Shown here one piece after another: positions 16,463 through 26,361 of a DNA stretch of 64,000 bases. Under the pieces are notes generated by a model. It saw nothing but the letters and a program-made list of their open reading frames with translations. It was not told the DNA's origin and did not search any database. The DNA is taken from assembly GCF_002043005.1 (NCBI RefSeq), contig NZ_CP020330.1:4296001-4360000 (forward strand). Direction: 5' to 3'. Both the position numbers and the translations under genes were made by a program. This DNA comes from Martelella mediterranea DSM 17316. Lineage in GTDB: Bacteria; Pseudomonadota; Alphaproteobacteria; Rhizobiales; Rhizobiaceae. Every line of letters begins with the position of its first letter. Position 1 is the first letter of the stretch.

Positions 16463-16726
16463 TCAGCCGCCCGCCTTTTCACTGAGCTTCGCCTCGAGCG
16501 CGTCGATGCGGGCGCGCAGCGCGTCGTTCTCGTCGCGGGCCTTGATCGCCATGTCGCGCACGGCGTCAAACTCCTCGCGTTTGACGACGTCCATGCTGTT
16601 CAGCCAGCGCTCGACCTGGGCCTTGACCCCGGTTTCGAAATCCTTGCCGGCGCTTTGCACCGAGCCCGCCGCATCGGTCATCAGCTTTGCCAGATCGTCG
16701 AGAATGCGGGTGGTGCCGGAACTCAT
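16463..16726 (-). CDS. ubiK: Ubiquinone biosynthesis accessory factor UbiK (BMFP-domain protein)
   Basis: This encodes an 87-residue protein with the YqiC/BMFP layout: an amphipathic N-terminal helix (TRILDDLAKLMTDAAGSVQS) and a C-terminal coiled coil (VKREEFDAVRDMAIKARDENDALRARIDALEAKL). It probably forms a trimer at the membrane and, in E. coli, supports aerobic ubiquinone synthesis. An excellent AAGGAGA precedes the ATG at 16726; the frame open to 16801 adds an unconserved stretch. It is transcribed away from lgt. The IS110 insertion lies only about 47 nt beyond its stop codon and does not disrupt it. Confidence 0.85.
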   Translation of the reverse strand: MSSGTTRILDDLAKLMTDAAGSVQSAGKDFETGVKAQVERWLNSMDVVKREEFDAVRDMAIKARDENDALRARIDALEAKLSEKAGG

Positions 16727-16917
16727 GTCGCTGTCTCCTTGGTCGGCCGGGCGCTGTGCCGGCTGCTCTTTGCCTTGAATTAGTGCCGGTTCGGGAAGCA
16801 CGCAAGGCCGCCGACCGATAATCTGCGATAACAGGCAGCGCCTGCCGCAATTCGGCCGGCTTGACCGGGCCCCGTTATGCCGCCATCTTCGCGCCCGATC
16901 ATAGAGGAAACCCCGCC

Positions 16918-17769
16918 TTGCTGCCAGATCATATCAAACTTGCTGCCATCCCCTACCCCGCCATCGACCCGATCGCGCTCAGGCTCGGCCCGCTGCAGAT
17001 CCACTGGTACGGACTTGCCTATGTGGCCGGCATCCTGCTCGGCTGGCTCTATGCCCGCTGGCTGCTGAAGAAGGACAGGCTGTGGCCGGCAAACCAACCG
17101 CCAATGGCGGTTGCGCGGCTGGATGACTTCGTCACCTGGTCGGTGATCGGCATCGTGGTCGGCGGACGGCTCGGCTACATGCTGTTTTACGCGCCGGGCG
17201 CTTTCCTCGCCAACCCACTGACGATATTCAAGATTTGGGACGGCGGTATGTCGTTTCACGGCGGGCTGATCGGCATGATCGTGGTGATGATCATCTTCTC
17301 GAGGCGGCACGGCATTCGCGTCTGGTCGCTGCTGGATCTGATCGCGACGGTCGCGCCGATCGGGCTGTTTTTCGGCCGAATCGCCAATTTCATCAATGCC
17401 GAATTGTGGGGCCGCCCCTCCGATGTGCCCTGGGCTATGGTGTTTCCGGGCGCGGGCGACCTGCCGCGCCATCCGAGCCAGCTTTACGAGGCCGGGCTGG
17501 AGGGGATCGTCATCCTTATCGTGCTGTTCGTCATCACCCGGTTCTTCGGCGCGCTGAAGCGGCCGGGGCTGACCGGCAGCATCTTCATCTGCCTTTATGC
17601 GCTGTCACGTATCTTCGTGGAATTCTTCCGCGAGCCCGACCCGCAACTCGGCTATCTCTTCGGCGGCTGGCTGACCATGGGCATGGTGCTGTCGCTGCCG
17701 ATGCTCGCCGTCGGACTCTGGGGCATATGGTATTCCGGCCGCATGGCAAGACGGAGCCCGGCACCGTGA
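16918..17769 (+). CDS. lgt: Prolipoprotein diacylglyceryl transferase
   Basis: This encodes a 283-residue inner-membrane enzyme that transfers diacylglyceryl from phosphatidylglycerol to the lipobox Cys of prolipoproteins. About seven TM segments are visible. Family motifs are IHWYGLAYV (about residue 30), GGMSFHGGLIGM with the essential His, the Lgt signature GRIANFINAELWGRPS, HPSQLYEAGLEG and FVEFFREPD. The TTG start at 16918 (LLPDHIK) has GAGGA nine bases upstream and fits homologue N-termini. An in-frame TTG at 16861 would add 19 residues. It overlaps the next gene by GTGA. Its substrates include the three lipoproteins in this window. Confidence 0.93.
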   Translation: MLPDHIKLAAIPYPAIDPIALRLGPLQIHWYGLAYVAGILLGWLYARWLLKKDRLWPANQPPMAVARLDDFVTWSVIGIVVGGRLGYMLFYAPGAFLANPLTIFKIWDGGMSFHGGLIGMIVVMIIFSRRHGIRVWSLLDLIATVAPIGLFFGRIANFINAELWGRPSDVPWAMVFPGAGDLPRHPSQLYEAGLEGIVILIVLFVITRFFGALKRPGLTGSIFICLYALSRIFVEFFREPDPQLGYLFGGWLTMGMVLSLPMLAVGLWGIWYSGRMARRSPAP

Positions 17770-18866
17770 CGACGCCGCTGCTGCCGAAAATCCGGGCGAT
17801 GATCGAAGCCGACGGGCCAATGCCGGTTTCGACCTATTTCTCGCTCTGCCTTGCCGATCCCGAGCACGGCTATTACCGGACCCGCGATCCGCTTGGCGCC
17901 AAGGGCGATTTCACCACCGCCCCGGAAATTTCGCAGCTCTTCGGCGAGTTGGTCGGCGTCTTCCTGATTTCCGCATGGCAGGCCCATGGCAGCCCGGTGG
18001 AAACGAGGCTGATCGAGGGCGGCCCCGGTCGCGGCACGATGATGGCCGATATCCTGAAGACCATCGCCGCCCTCGCGCCCTCGATGTATAGCGGCCTTTC
18101 GGTGACGCTGATGGAAACCAGCCCGGCGCTGCGCGCCCGGCAGAAGGAAACGCTTGCGCCCCATGCCGACCGGCTTTCCTGGGTGGACCAGTTGGCCGAC
18201 GCGCCCGAAGGCTTCACACTCTTCGTCGCCAACGAACTGTTCGACGCGCTGCCGACCCGGCAATTCGTCAAATCCGGCGCGCATTTCTTCGAACGGGTCG
18301 TGACGCTGGACGAGGATGGCGCGCTTACCTTCTCCCTGTCCCCGGCCCGGCTTGAACCGGCAAGTCTTCCGGAGGGCTGGCAAGGCGCGAAGGAAGGCGC
18401 GATCTTCGAATACGCGCCCGCCCGCGAGGCGCTGATGGCGGAGATCGCGGCCCGGCTGATCCGCCATGGCGGCAGCGCGCTGATCATCGATTACGGCCAT
18501 CTCGAAAGCGGTTTCGGGGACACGCTTCAAGCGCTGCGCGATCATCGCTTCGATCCGCCGCTCACCCATCCCGGCGAGGCGGATCTGACCAGCCATGTGG
18601 ACTTCGCGGCCCTTGCCGCATCCGCCCGCGCGGAAGGCGCGCATGTCCATCCGCCAATGACGCAGGGCGATTTTCTGGCAGCCCTCGGGCTCGGTCCCCG
18701 CGCCTCCGCGCTCGGCCGCGGCAAGGACCAGGAAACCCAGGGCAAAATCGTCGCAGCCGTCCGCAGACTTGCCGGCGATGGCCCAGAGGAGATGGGCGAT
18801 CTGTTCAAGGTTCTGGCGGTCTCGTCCGGGCCGGTCCAGCTCGCCCCCTTCGATGGCGCGGATTGA
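17766..18866 (+). CDS. MidA/NDUFAF7-type SAM-dependent methyltransferase
   Basis: This encodes a 366-residue class I methyltransferase of the DUF185 family. Visible are the N-terminal GYYRTRDPLGAKGDFTTAPEIS, motif I RLIEGGPGRGTMMADIL (a Gly-rich loop around residue 90), FVANELFDALPTRQF, and SALIIDYGHLESGFGDTLQA. Mitochondrial relatives dimethylate an arginine of a complex I subunit. The bacterial substrate is not established. The GTG at 17766 overlaps the lgt stop codon, indicating translational coupling. The frame is open far upstream inside lgt, but that part is a shadow. Confidence 0.9.
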   Translation: MTTPLLPKIRAMIEADGPMPVSTYFSLCLADPEHGYYRTRDPLGAKGDFTTAPEISQLFGELVGVFLISAWQAHGSPVETRLIEGGPGRGTMMADILKTIAALAPSMYSGLSVTLMETSPALRARQKETLAPHADRLSWVDQLADAPEGFTLFVANELFDALPTRQFVKSGAHFFERVVTLDEDGALTFSLSPARLEPASLPEGWQGAKEGAIFEYAPAREALMAEIAARLIRHGGSALIIDYGHLESGFGDTLQALRDHRFDPPLTHPGEADLTSHVDFAALAASARAEGAHVHPPMTQGDFLAALGLGPRASALGRGKDQETQGKIVAAVRRLAGDGPEEMGDLFKVLAVSSGPVQLAPFDGAD

Positions 18867-18919
18867 CAAACCCGCCTCGACCGCCTCAACATTTAACAAC
18901 GAAACACCGGAAACACGCC

Positions 18920-19720
18920 ATGCTGGACACCGCCATTCGCGATGCGCTCTCGCCGCTGCAAAGCCCGCTCTTCGAGGAACGGCTTGCCGGCACGGATATC
19001 CGCTACGGCTTCTTCACCCGCCGAGGCGGCGTCTCCACGGGGCTCTACGACAGCCTCAATTGCGGCATCGGCTCCGATGACCGCCCTGAGGCGGTTGCCG
19101 AAAACCGCGCCCGGGTCGCGGGATGGTTCGACGCGGATGCCGACCGGTTGATGACGCTCTACCAGTGCCATTCCGCCGATGCGATCGCGGTTTCCGGCCC
19201 GCATGAAGGCGAACGCCCGCAGGCAGACGGCATGGCGAGCGCGACGCCGGGCCTCGTGCTCGGCGTGTTGACCGCCGATTGCGGGCCGCTGCTGTTCGCC
19301 GATCCCGAAAACGAAATCATCGCCGCCGCCCATGCCGGCTGGCGCGGGGCGTTCAGCGGTATCATCGAGGCGACGATCGAGAAAATGGTGGCGCTCGGCG
19401 CGCGCCGTCGCTCGATCATCGCAGCACTCGGGCCCACGATCGGGCCCGAGAATTACGAGGTAGGGCCGGAATTCGTGGAGCGTTTCACCGCCGCCGATCC
19501 GGCCTTCAGGGCCCTGTTCCGGCCCTCGCCATCCGATGGCCACGCATTTTTCGACCTGCCCGGCTTTATCGGCCTCAGGCTTGACCGGGCGGATATCGAG
19601 CACGACATCATCCGTCATTGCACCTATCAGGACGAGGAAGGTTTTTATTCCTATCGTCGCGGCACCCATCGGGGTGAAAAGGATTATGGCCGCCAGATCT
19701 CGGCCATTTCCATTCTTTGA
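18920..19720 (+). CDS. pgeF: Polyphenol oxidase/laccase-domain protein (PgeF/YfiH family)
   Basis: This encodes a 266-residue protein of the CNF1/YfiH fold. The family's metal and catalytic residues are visible in YQCHSADAI, LTADCGPLLFAD and AAHAGWRGAFSG. Members were called laccases, but several act as purine nucleoside phosphorylase or deaminase, or as peptidoglycan editing factor. The exact role is therefore open. The ATG at 18920 was chosen by homologue length. A TTG at 18863 would overlap the upstream stop, and no strong Shine-Dalgarno decides between them. It is probably in one transcript with lgt and the methyltransferase gene. Confidence 0.85.
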   Translation: MLDTAIRDALSPLQSPLFEERLAGTDIRYGFFTRRGGVSTGLYDSLNCGIGSDDRPEAVAENRARVAGWFDADADRLMTLYQCHSADAIAVSGPHEGERPQADGMASATPGLVLGVLTADCGPLLFADPENEIIAAAHAGWRGAFSGIIEATIEKMVALGARRRSIIAALGPTIGPENYEVGPEFVERFTAADPAFRALFRPSPSDGHAFFDLPGFIGLRLDRADIEHDIIRHCTYQDEEGFYSYRRGTHRGEKDYGRQISAISIL

Positions 19721-19765
19721 GCATTTCACATATCAATGCGTGCCTGCACGCTTGGGGAGACTGAC

Positions 19766-20917
19766 ATGGCGCTTGCTTTTGAACCTGAAGAATATGCCGA
19801 GCGATTGTCGCGGCTGAAAGCCGCGATGGCCGAGAAGAAACTGGACGCGGTGCTGCTGTTCGCGCAGGAAAGCATGTACTGGCTGACCGGCTATGACACA
19901 TTCGGCTTCGTGTTTTTCCAGTGCCTCGTGGTGACCGCGGATGGCCGCACGGCGCTGCTGACGCGCTCGGCCGATGTGCGCCAGGCCCGCCAGACCTCCA
20001 ATATTTCCGAGATCCGCATCTGGGTCGATCGCGGCCAGACCGATCCGAGCCGCGACCTGAAGGAGATGCTTTCCGACATGGATCTGCTCGGCTGCCGGAT
20101 CGGCGTCGAATACGACACCCATGGCATGACCGGGCGCTCGGCCCATTTCCTTGACGGACAGCTCAGTTCCTTCGGCCAGCTTCAGGACGCCTCCTATCTC
20201 GTCAGCAATCTCCGGCTCATCAAGTCGGAAGCGGAGATCGCCTGCATCGAAAAGGCCGCCACGCTCTGCGACGATGCCTTCGACGCCGCCCTGCCGCTGA
20301 TCCGGCCGGGCGTGGACGAGGCCGAGATTCTTGCCGCCATGCAGGGCACGGTGCTGTCCGGCGGCGGCGATTACCCCGCCAACAACTTCATCGTCGGCTC
20401 CGGCGAAAGCGCGCTTCTGTGCCGCGCCAAATCCGGTCGCCGCAAGCTTGACGCCAACGACCAGTTGACGCTCGAATGGGCCGGCGTCTGGTCGCATTAC
20501 CACGTCGCCGCCATGCGCACCGTGGTCATCGGCGAACCGACGGAGCGCCACCAGTCGCTGTTCCGCGCAGCGACGGCGACCCTGTCGGCGATCGAGGAAA
20601 TCCTGAGGCCCGGCCATACCTTCGGCGATATCTTCGACAAGCATGCCGAGATCATGGATGCGCGCGGGTTGTCGCGCCACCGCCTGAATGCCTGCGGCTA
20701 TTCGCTCGGCGCGCGATTCGCGCCGTCATGGATGGAGCACCAGATGTTCCACACCGGCAACCCGCACCCGATCCTGCCGTCGATGTCGCTGTTCGTGCAC
20801 GTGATCATCATGGATTCCGACAGCGGCACGGCGATGACGCTGGGGCGCACCTACCTGACCGGCGAGGACGAACCCCGGCCGCTGTCGCGCCTCGGCCTGG
20901 ACCTTTACACAAAATAA
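19766..20917 (+). CDS. M24 (pita-bread fold) family protein, Xaa-Pro peptidase-like
   Basis: This encodes a 383-residue protein with an N-terminal creatinase/prolidase domain (ESMYWLTGYDTFGFVFFQ) and a C-terminal M24 domain (LIKSEAEIACIEKAA onward). Canonical M24 peptidases bind two metals through D, D, H, E and E. Here the first ligand region reads LEWAGVWSHYHVAAMRT rather than the usual D...D...RT, and the His/Glu motifs near the C-terminus are also changed (GYSLGARFAPSWMEHQM, SLFVHVIIMD). A metal-independent hydrolase related to creatinase or to the ectoine hydrolase DoeA/EutD is plausible. GGGGAG precedes the ATG at 19766. Confidence 0.8.
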   Translation: MALAFEPEEYAERLSRLKAAMAEKKLDAVLLFAQESMYWLTGYDTFGFVFFQCLVVTADGRTALLTRSADVRQARQTSNISEIRIWVDRGQTDPSRDLKEMLSDMDLLGCRIGVEYDTHGMTGRSAHFLDGQLSSFGQLQDASYLVSNLRLIKSEAEIACIEKAATLCDDAFDAALPLIRPGVDEAEILAAMQGTVLSGGGDYPANNFIVGSGESALLCRAKSGRRKLDANDQLTLEWAGVWSHYHVAAMRTVVIGEPTERHQSLFRAATATLSAIEEILRPGHTFGDIFDKHAEIMDARGLSRHRLNACGYSLGARFAPSWMEHQMFHTGNPHPILPSMSLFVHVIIMDSDSGTAMTLGRTYLTGEDEPRPLSRLGLDLYTK

Positions 20918-21024
20918 AGGATGATCGCCGCACGCGTTTGACATTGCCCCCTTCGCTTCGGAAAATTGCGGCCGTATTTCCGCTTCATCCGTGACCCGGA
21001 AATGCGCAATCTTCTGATTTTTCT

Positions 21025-21052
21025 GGCGTCCGGGCCGGTTTTTCCGGACGCC
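21025..21052. terminator. GC-rich hairpin between the M24 gene and the lipoprotein gene
   Basis: GGCGTCCGG (21025-21033) pairs perfectly with CCGGACGCC (21044-21052). The loop contains TTTTT and a GCGTTTT follows. It is probably the terminator of the upstream gene. It lies only 30 nt before the lipoprotein start, so it may instead be in that mRNA's leader. Confidence 0.5.
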
Positions 21053-21081
21053 TCCGGCGTTTTCCGGGAAGGGCAAGGCAT

Positions 21082-21939
21082 ATGGCGCGTGCGGCGAGCC
21101 TTCTACTCATCACCGGCCTGCTTGCGGCCTGCTCGACGGCCGACGTTCTGACGGTGGATGCGACGCCGCCCGAGACCGTTGGCAGCGCCCCCGCCCAGTA
21201 TAATCCGCCTGCTGTTGCCGCCGCGCCGGCGGAGAACGTCGCCCGCCAGAGCCTCGCGCCGCCATCGGGCGCTCCGCAGCAGACCTATAGCACTTCGCCG
21301 CAAACGAGCTATCCGGCAACCGCTTCCAGCGCACCGCGCTATGACGCGACGCCGGGCGTGGGGCGCCCGCCAAGCACTTTCGGCGCGCAGCTGGCAAACC
21401 TCGCCCCGGCCGAACCTGCCTATACCCCGCCGCCGCAACAGACCGTGGCCGCGCCCGCGCCGCAGACGACCGCGACTGCGGCAGCCCAGCCCGCCCCGGC
21501 TGCCCAACCTCCGGCGGCAAGCGCGCCCGCCGCCACAGCAGCCGCGCCGAGCGCTTCGATCGCCGCTGCCGACACGCTCCGCTTCCTGCCGATCATCGGC
21601 GCGCCGTCCGACAAGCTGCAGCCGCTCTCCGCTCGGCTCGGCGAAAGCGCGCGGGCGGCAGGCCTTTCGATTGTCGCCATGGACGACGACAAGGCCGATC
21701 TCAGCCTCAAGGGCTATTTCTCCGCCGTCGACCAGGAGGGCGTGGTCTCCGTGATCTATGTCTGGGACGTGATCGGCGCCAATGGCGTGCGTCTGCACCG
21801 CATCCAGGACCGGCAAGCCTCCGAGACCGGCGGCTTTACCGGCTCCGACCCCTGGGCCGGCGTCAGCGCCGATATGATGGCGGCGATCGGCCAGAAGTCG
21901 ATCGGCTCGCTTCTTGCCTGGCTCGATACGCAGGGTTGA
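21082..21939 (+). CDS. Pro/Ala-rich putative lipoprotein of unknown function
   Basis: This encodes a 285-residue protein with lipobox LLAAC (Cys17) after a short signal peptide. Residues about 30-165 are low-complexity Ala/Pro/Thr/Gln sequence. The last 110 residues form a folded domain (LRFLPIIGAPSDKLQPLSARL to GSLLAWLDTQG), with LSLKGYFSAVDQEGVVSVIYVWDV and HRIQDRQ. Proteins with this layout are common in Rhizobiales but I know no function. It would be processed by the Lgt encoded upstream. The extended linker suggests a reach across the periplasm. Confidence 0.8.
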   Translation: MARAASLLLITGLLAACSTADVLTVDATPPETVGSAPAQYNPPAVAAAPAENVARQSLAPPSGAPQQTYSTSPQTSYPATASSAPRYDATPGVGRPPSTFGAQLANLAPAEPAYTPPPQQTVAAPAPQTTATAAAQPAPAAQPPAASAPAATAAAPSASIAAADTLRFLPIIGAPSDKLQPLSARLGESARAAGLSIVAMDDDKADLSLKGYFSAVDQEGVVSVIYVWDVIGANGVRLHRIQDRQASETGGFTGSDPWAGVSADMMAAIGQKSIGSLLAWLDTQG

Positions 21940-22074
21940 CCCGCCCGCGCACAGGGCCCGCGCATGTTCCTGTCATAAAAAATTCGGAAAAGCCCAGGGA
22001 CAGCTTGACTGCGGCCTTGCTTTCGCGTTGATCCGCGTTAAAAAGCGACAGTCAGATTGAACGGGCGAGATGAT

Positions 22075-23007
22075 ATGAAAGTTTTCGCGGGCAATTCCAA
22101 CCGACAACTTGCCGAAGCGATTTGCAATTATCTCAATGTGCCCCTTGGCAAAGCCAGCGTCAGACGCTTCGCCGACCAGGAAATCTTCGTTGAAATTCAG
22201 GAAAATGTGCGCGGCGAGGACGTTTTCGTCGTCCAGTCGACCTCGTTTCCCACGAACGACCACCTGATGGAACTGCTGATCATGATCGATGCGTTCCGCC
22301 GGTCCTCCGCGCGCCGCATCACCGCGGTCCTTCCCTATTTCGGTTATGCCCGTCAGGACCGCAAGCCCGGTCCGCGCACCCCGATCTCGGCCAAGCTGGT
22401 CGCCAATCTGATCACCCAGGCCGGCGCCAACCGGGTGCTGACCCTCGATCTTCATGCCGGACAGATCCAGGGCTTTTTCGATATTCCGACCGATAATCTC
22501 TACGCGTTGCCGATCCTCGCGCGCGACATCAAGGCGCGGCGCAATCTCGACAATGTCATGGTGGTCTCGCCGGATGTCGGCGGCGTGGTGCGCGCCCGCG
22601 CGCTTGCCAAGCGGCTCGACTGTCTGCTCGCCATCGTCGACAAGCGTCGCGAGCGGCCCGGCGAATCGGAGGTGATGAACATCATCGGCGAGGTCGAGGG
22701 CAAGGAGTGCATCCTGATCGACGACATCATCGATTCGGGCGGCACGCTGGTCAATGCCGCAAGCGCGCTGCTTGCCAATGGCGCCCTGTCGGTCACCGCC
22801 TATATCACCCACGGCGTGCTGTCCGGCACCGCCGTCGACCGGATCACCGCCTCGAGCCTCGAGGAACTGGTGATCACCGATTCGATCCAGCCGCGCGGCG
22901 ACATGGTCGCCTCCTCCAAGGTCCGCGTGATTTCGACGGCCGCCCTGATCGGCGAGGCGATCAACCGCACCAGCCACGAATCATCGGTTTCGAGCCTGTT
23001 CGACTAG
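22075..23007 (+). CDS. prs: Ribose-phosphate pyrophosphokinase
   Basis: This encodes a 310-residue cytoplasmic enzyme making PRPP from ribose 5-phosphate and ATP for nucleotide, His and Trp synthesis. Signatures are [10 protein letters not shown], the ATP-binding [16 protein letters not shown], the catalytic flexible loop around [27 protein letters not shown] and the PRPP-binding [18 protein letters not shown]. Class I length. The ATG at 22075 aligns with the family start (MKVFAGNSN); an in-frame start at 22057 would add six residues. It stands alone with about 135 nt upstream. Confidence 0.95.
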   Translation: MKVFAGNSNRQLAEAICNYLNVPLGKASVRRFADQEIFVEIQENVRGEDVFVVQSTSFPTNDHLMELLIMIDAFRRSSARRITAVLPYFGYARQDRKPGPRTPISAKLVANLITQAGANRVLTLDLHAGQIQGFFDIPTDNLYALPILARDIKARRNLDNVMVVSPDVGGVVRARALAKRLDCLLAIVDKRRERPGESEVMNIIGEVEGKECILIDDIIDSGGTLVNAASALLANGALSVTAYITHGVLSGTAVDRITASSLEELVITDSIQPRGDMVASSKVRVISTAALIGEAINRTSHESSVSSLFD

Positions 23008-23255
23008 AACAGCTCCGTTTTCACGGCAGCGCATACCCTTAATCAGGGACATTCGGTCCTCTTCATCGGACGTTCAGGCTCCAGTTCCGCGGCCTGGAAC
23101 ATTCCGCATGGAAGCACTGGACCGTATTCAAACGCATATTCCGCAATCCCGCCATTTATCAATTTTAAATTAGTTTCGCCTCATACTGCGGTTCCGTTCA
23201 GGTTGTTCTCACCAAACCAATTTCAATATATCGGTTCGTTGCGAAGGAGGCTGTC

Positions 23256-25487
23256 ATATATTCCGCATGCAGACAACGGACGTGCGTTCGCGGCTTCGCT
23301 CAGCTGGCATTGCTCGCTATTGTGTTATTTGCCTCCCCTCTCCATGCCAGACCCCGCCCCTTCGCGTTCCCGCCCGCCATCGATGAGAGCCCGATGGCCA
23401 TGTTCGTCGTCGACCCTTCGACCGGCTCGTTTCTCGCCTCCAACCGGGCGGCGCAGGCGCTTTACGGCTGGTCGCGGGAAGAGTTCCAGGCGCTTTCCGT
23501 TTCCGACCTGAACCAGATGCAGCAGTCGAAGGTTGCCGACGACCTCGACCAGGCCGTGCAGTTGCAGAGAAATTATTTCGAGTTCAGCCAGCGCCTGAAG
23601 GATGGCGAACTGCGCGAAATCAGCATGTTCAGCTGGCCGATTACCGAGCAAGGCGAAACGGTGCTGATGTCCGTGGTGCTTGAAAGCCGGGATGCCGGCC
23701 GGACCTATGCCATCATCGACTTCAATCGGATGAACCTCGCCTTCATCTTTGTTCTCGGCATACTGGTGGCGACGGTTCTGCTGCTGATCTTCATCACATT
23801 TCGGCGGCGCAGATTGGTGCGGGAGCTTGGCCGACAGCACCTGCTTTTGCGCGTGATGATGGACGCGATACCGGATCAGATCTATTTCAGGCGTCCCGAC
23901 CGCCAGATCGTGGCCTGCAACCAGGCGGCGGCCGAATTTCTCGGCATGCCGGTGGAAATGATCGTCGGCAAGAGCGACCGGGAGTTGTTCGGGCAGAGCG
24001 AGGACAGCCTGTTGCGGCAGCAGGTCTTCGGCGCGATCGATGAGCGCGACCACCAAGTCGTCCAGGGCGAAGTCACAAGTCCGACGGGCAAGAAACACAC
24101 GCTTGAAATGTTCCGCGCGCCCGTGATCGACCCCAGCGGCAAGCCCTTCGGCACCGTCAGCATCTGGCGCGACATCACGGACCGTCGGCGCAACGAAGAG
24201 CGGATCGAGGCGCTCGCATTCTATGACCCGTTGACCAAGCTTGCCAATCGCGCCAGGGCGCAGGAAGTCTTGCTGGACCTGCTCGCCGCGCATCGACATG
24301 CCAAGCAGCATATGGCGCTCGCGATCTTCGACCTCGACAATTTCGCCGCGGTGAACTCGATCTTCGGCCACAATATCGGCGATGCGCTGCTGCGGGCGAC
24401 CGGGCGGCGGTTGAGCAACACGATCGAGGCCGGCAGCTTCGCCGCGCGGCTTTCGAGCGACGAGTTTCTGGTGCTGCTGACGGAACTGGGCGACGACCGG
24501 ACGACGGCGCTGCAGACCGCGCAGGAACGGATCGACAGGCTGCACGAGAAACTATCCCAGAAGGCCTTCGTCAACAGCCATCACATCACGCCCAGCACCT
24601 GCGTCGGCGCCGTGCTTGTGGGCCCGGACGCCGAAAGCGCCAACGACGAGTTGCGCCGCGCGGATCTTGCCATGCACAACGCCAAGGCGAAGGGACGCGG
24701 CAGCGTAAGCTGGTTCCATGACGACATGGTCGACCAGCTGGTATCGCGTTTCGACCTGGAAACCGCGCTGGAACGGGCGCTGCAGACCAACGGCTTCAGC
24801 ATCTACCTACAGCCGATCATCAACCGCAATGCCTCGGGTCGTCACTTCGAGGCGCTGTTGCGGCTCGACCATCCCGAGCGCGGCGTCATCAGTCCGGGCG
24901 ATTTCATCGATGTCGCCGAGAGCACCGGCCTTATCGTGCCGATCGGCGCCTGGGTTCTGGAGGAAGCCTGCAAGATGTTGAGCGAATATCCAGACCTGCA
25001 TCTTTCGGTCAACGTCTCGGTGCAGCAGTTCCTGCAGGAGGATTTCGTCGATCAGTTGACCGCGCTGCTGGAACGCTACGACTTCGCCCCCAACCATCTC
25101 ACGCTGGAGATGACCGAAAGCCTGATGATCGCCAATTTCGAGATCACCCTGTCCCAGTTGATGGCGATCCGCGACCTGAAGATCCGCCTCTCGATCGACG
25201 ATTTCGGAACCGGCTACTCCGCCTTGCTTTACCTCAAGCAACTGCCACTCGACGAATTGAAGATCGACCAATCCTTCATCTCCGGCGTACCGCATGACAG
25301 CAACGACACATCGCTGGTCGAGCTGATCATCACCACGGCGCACCATCTCGGCCTCGTGATCGTGGCGGAAGGCGTGGAAACCCCCGAACAGGAGGAATGG
25401 CTGCGCAGACATGGCTGCGAGAGCCTGCAGGGCTTTCTGTTCAGCCGGCCGCAGCCAATCAAGCATTATCTGCCATCTTTCCATTGA
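23256..25487 (+). CDS. Membrane PAS-GGDEF-EAL protein, probable c-di-GMP phosphodiesterase; start codon unclear
   Basis: This encodes a protein of about 740 residues. Its order is a signal-like hydrophobic N-terminus, a PAS-like domain ([19 protein letters not shown]), a TM helix ([17 protein letters not shown]), a second PAS ([20 protein letters not shown]), a GGDEF domain and an EAL domain. The GGDEF signature is degenerate (SSDEF), so cyclase activity is doubtful. The EAL domain keeps [31 protein letters not shown] and AEGVET and should hydrolyse c-di-GMP. No ATG fits the N-terminus. AAGGAGG (23244-23250) is followed in frame by ATA at 23256, the first usual in-frame start is TTG at 23310, and the ATG at 23267 is out of frame. 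Confidence 0.85.
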   Translation: MYSACRQRTCVRGFAQLALLAIVLFASPLHARPRPFAFPPAIDESPMAMFVVDPSTGSFLASNRAAQALYGWSREEFQALSVSDLNQMQQSKVADDLDQAVQLQRNYFEFSQRLKDGELREISMFSWPITEQGETVLMSVVLESRDAGRTYAIIDFNRMNLAFIFVLGILVATVLLLIFITFRRRRLVRELGRQHLLLRVMMDAIPDQIYFRRPDRQIVACNQAAAEFLGMPVEMIVGKSDRELFGQSEDSLLRQQVFGAIDERDHQVVQGEVTSPTGKKHTLEMFRAPVIDPSGKPFGTVSIWRDITDRRRNEERIEALAFYDPLTKLANRARAQEVLLDLLAAHRHAKQHMALAIFDLDNFAAVNSIFGHNIGDALLRATGRRLSNTIEAGSFAARLSSDEFLVLLTELGDDRTTALQTAQERIDRLHEKLSQKAFVNSHHITPSTCVGAVLVGPDAESANDELRRADLAMHNAKAKGRGSVSWFHDDMVDQLVSRFDLETALERALQTNGFSIYLQPIINRNASGRHFEALLRLDHPERGVISPGDFIDVAESTGLIVPIGAWVLEEACKMLSEYPDLHLSVNVSVQQFLQEDFVDQLTALLERYDFAPNHLTLEMTESLMIANFEITLSQLMAIRDLKIRLSIDDFGTGYSALLYLKQLPLDELKIDQSFISGVPHDSNDTSLVELIITTAHHLGLVIVAEGVETPEQEEWLRRHGCESLQGFLFSRPQPIKHYLPSFH

Positions 25488-25584
25488 GTGCCATTCCATG
25501 GCAGGCTGGCGGAAATGTTCTTTTGGTCCGTGCGCCCGGACGGAAAGCCGGCGTCCACTGGACGCTCTTTGAATGAGGTGAGAG

Positions 25585-26211
25585 ATGAAAGCGCTGCTGC
25601 TGGTCGATATCCAGAATGGCTTCTGCCCGGGCGGCAATCTTGCCGTCGCCGATGGCGATGCCGTGGTGCCGGTTGCCAACCGGCTGATCGAAAACGGCGG
25701 CTACGGCCTGATCGTCGCCTCGCAGGACTGGCATCCGCCCGGCCACGGATCGTTCGCCTCGTCCCACCCCGGCAAGCAGCCCTTCGAGATGGGCGAGCTT
25801 TCGGGCAAGCCGCAGGTCATGTGGCCCGATCACTGCGTCCAGAATACGCCCGACGCCGATTTCCACCCCGAGCTGAACGTTGCCGCAATCGATCATGTCC
25901 AGCGCAAGGGTGAAAATCCCGACGTCGATTCCTATTCGGCCTTCCGCGACAATGATCGCAACGCCGTGACCGGGCTCGATGCCTATCTGCGGCACAAATC
26001 GGTCGGAACGCTCGATATTCTCGGCCTGGCGACGGATTACTGCGTCCGATTCTCGGCGCTCGACGCCGTTGCCATGCTGCCAGGCGTCAGGGTTCGCCTG
26101 ATCGAGGACGGGTGCCGCGGGATCGATGCCGAGGGCGTCAGCGACGCGATTCGCGAGATGCGCGACGCCGGCGTCGAGATCATCGACAGCGATGCCGCCA
26201 TCGCCGGCTGA
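25585..26211 (+). CDS. pncA: Nicotinamidase
   Basis: This encodes a 208-residue amidohydrolase that converts nicotinamide to nicotinate in NAD salvage. The isochorismatase-like fold shows the catalytic triad Asp8 (LLLVDIQNGF), Lys (QRKGENPDVDSYS) and Cys (GLATDYCVRFSA). Metal-binding residues lie in SQDWHPPGHGSF. AGGTGAG directly precedes the ATG. It lies about 100 nt after the GGDEF/EAL gene in the same direction and may have its own promoter. Confidence 0.94.
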   Translation: MKALLLVDIQNGFCPGGNLAVADGDAVVPVANRLIENGGYGLIVASQDWHPPGHGSFASSHPGKQPFEMGELSGKPQVMWPDHCVQNTPDADFHPELNVAAIDHVQRKGENPDVDSYSAFRDNDRNAVTGLDAYLRHKSVGTLDILGLATDYCVRFSALDAVAMLPGVRVRLIEDGCRGIDAEGVSDAIREMRDAGVEIIDSDAAIAG

Positions 26212-26361
26212 GAATTCCTTAATCCACCCATCAACCGAACTGATTTGTGTTGCCGGCCTCAACCGGCTAAGCCCTGAGAATGTCCCTCGATTTCCTTATC
26301 CGGGCTTGCCGCCTGATGACCTCATCTTGTTTTCCGCTCCGGCCCACGGAAGGTCTCCGTC

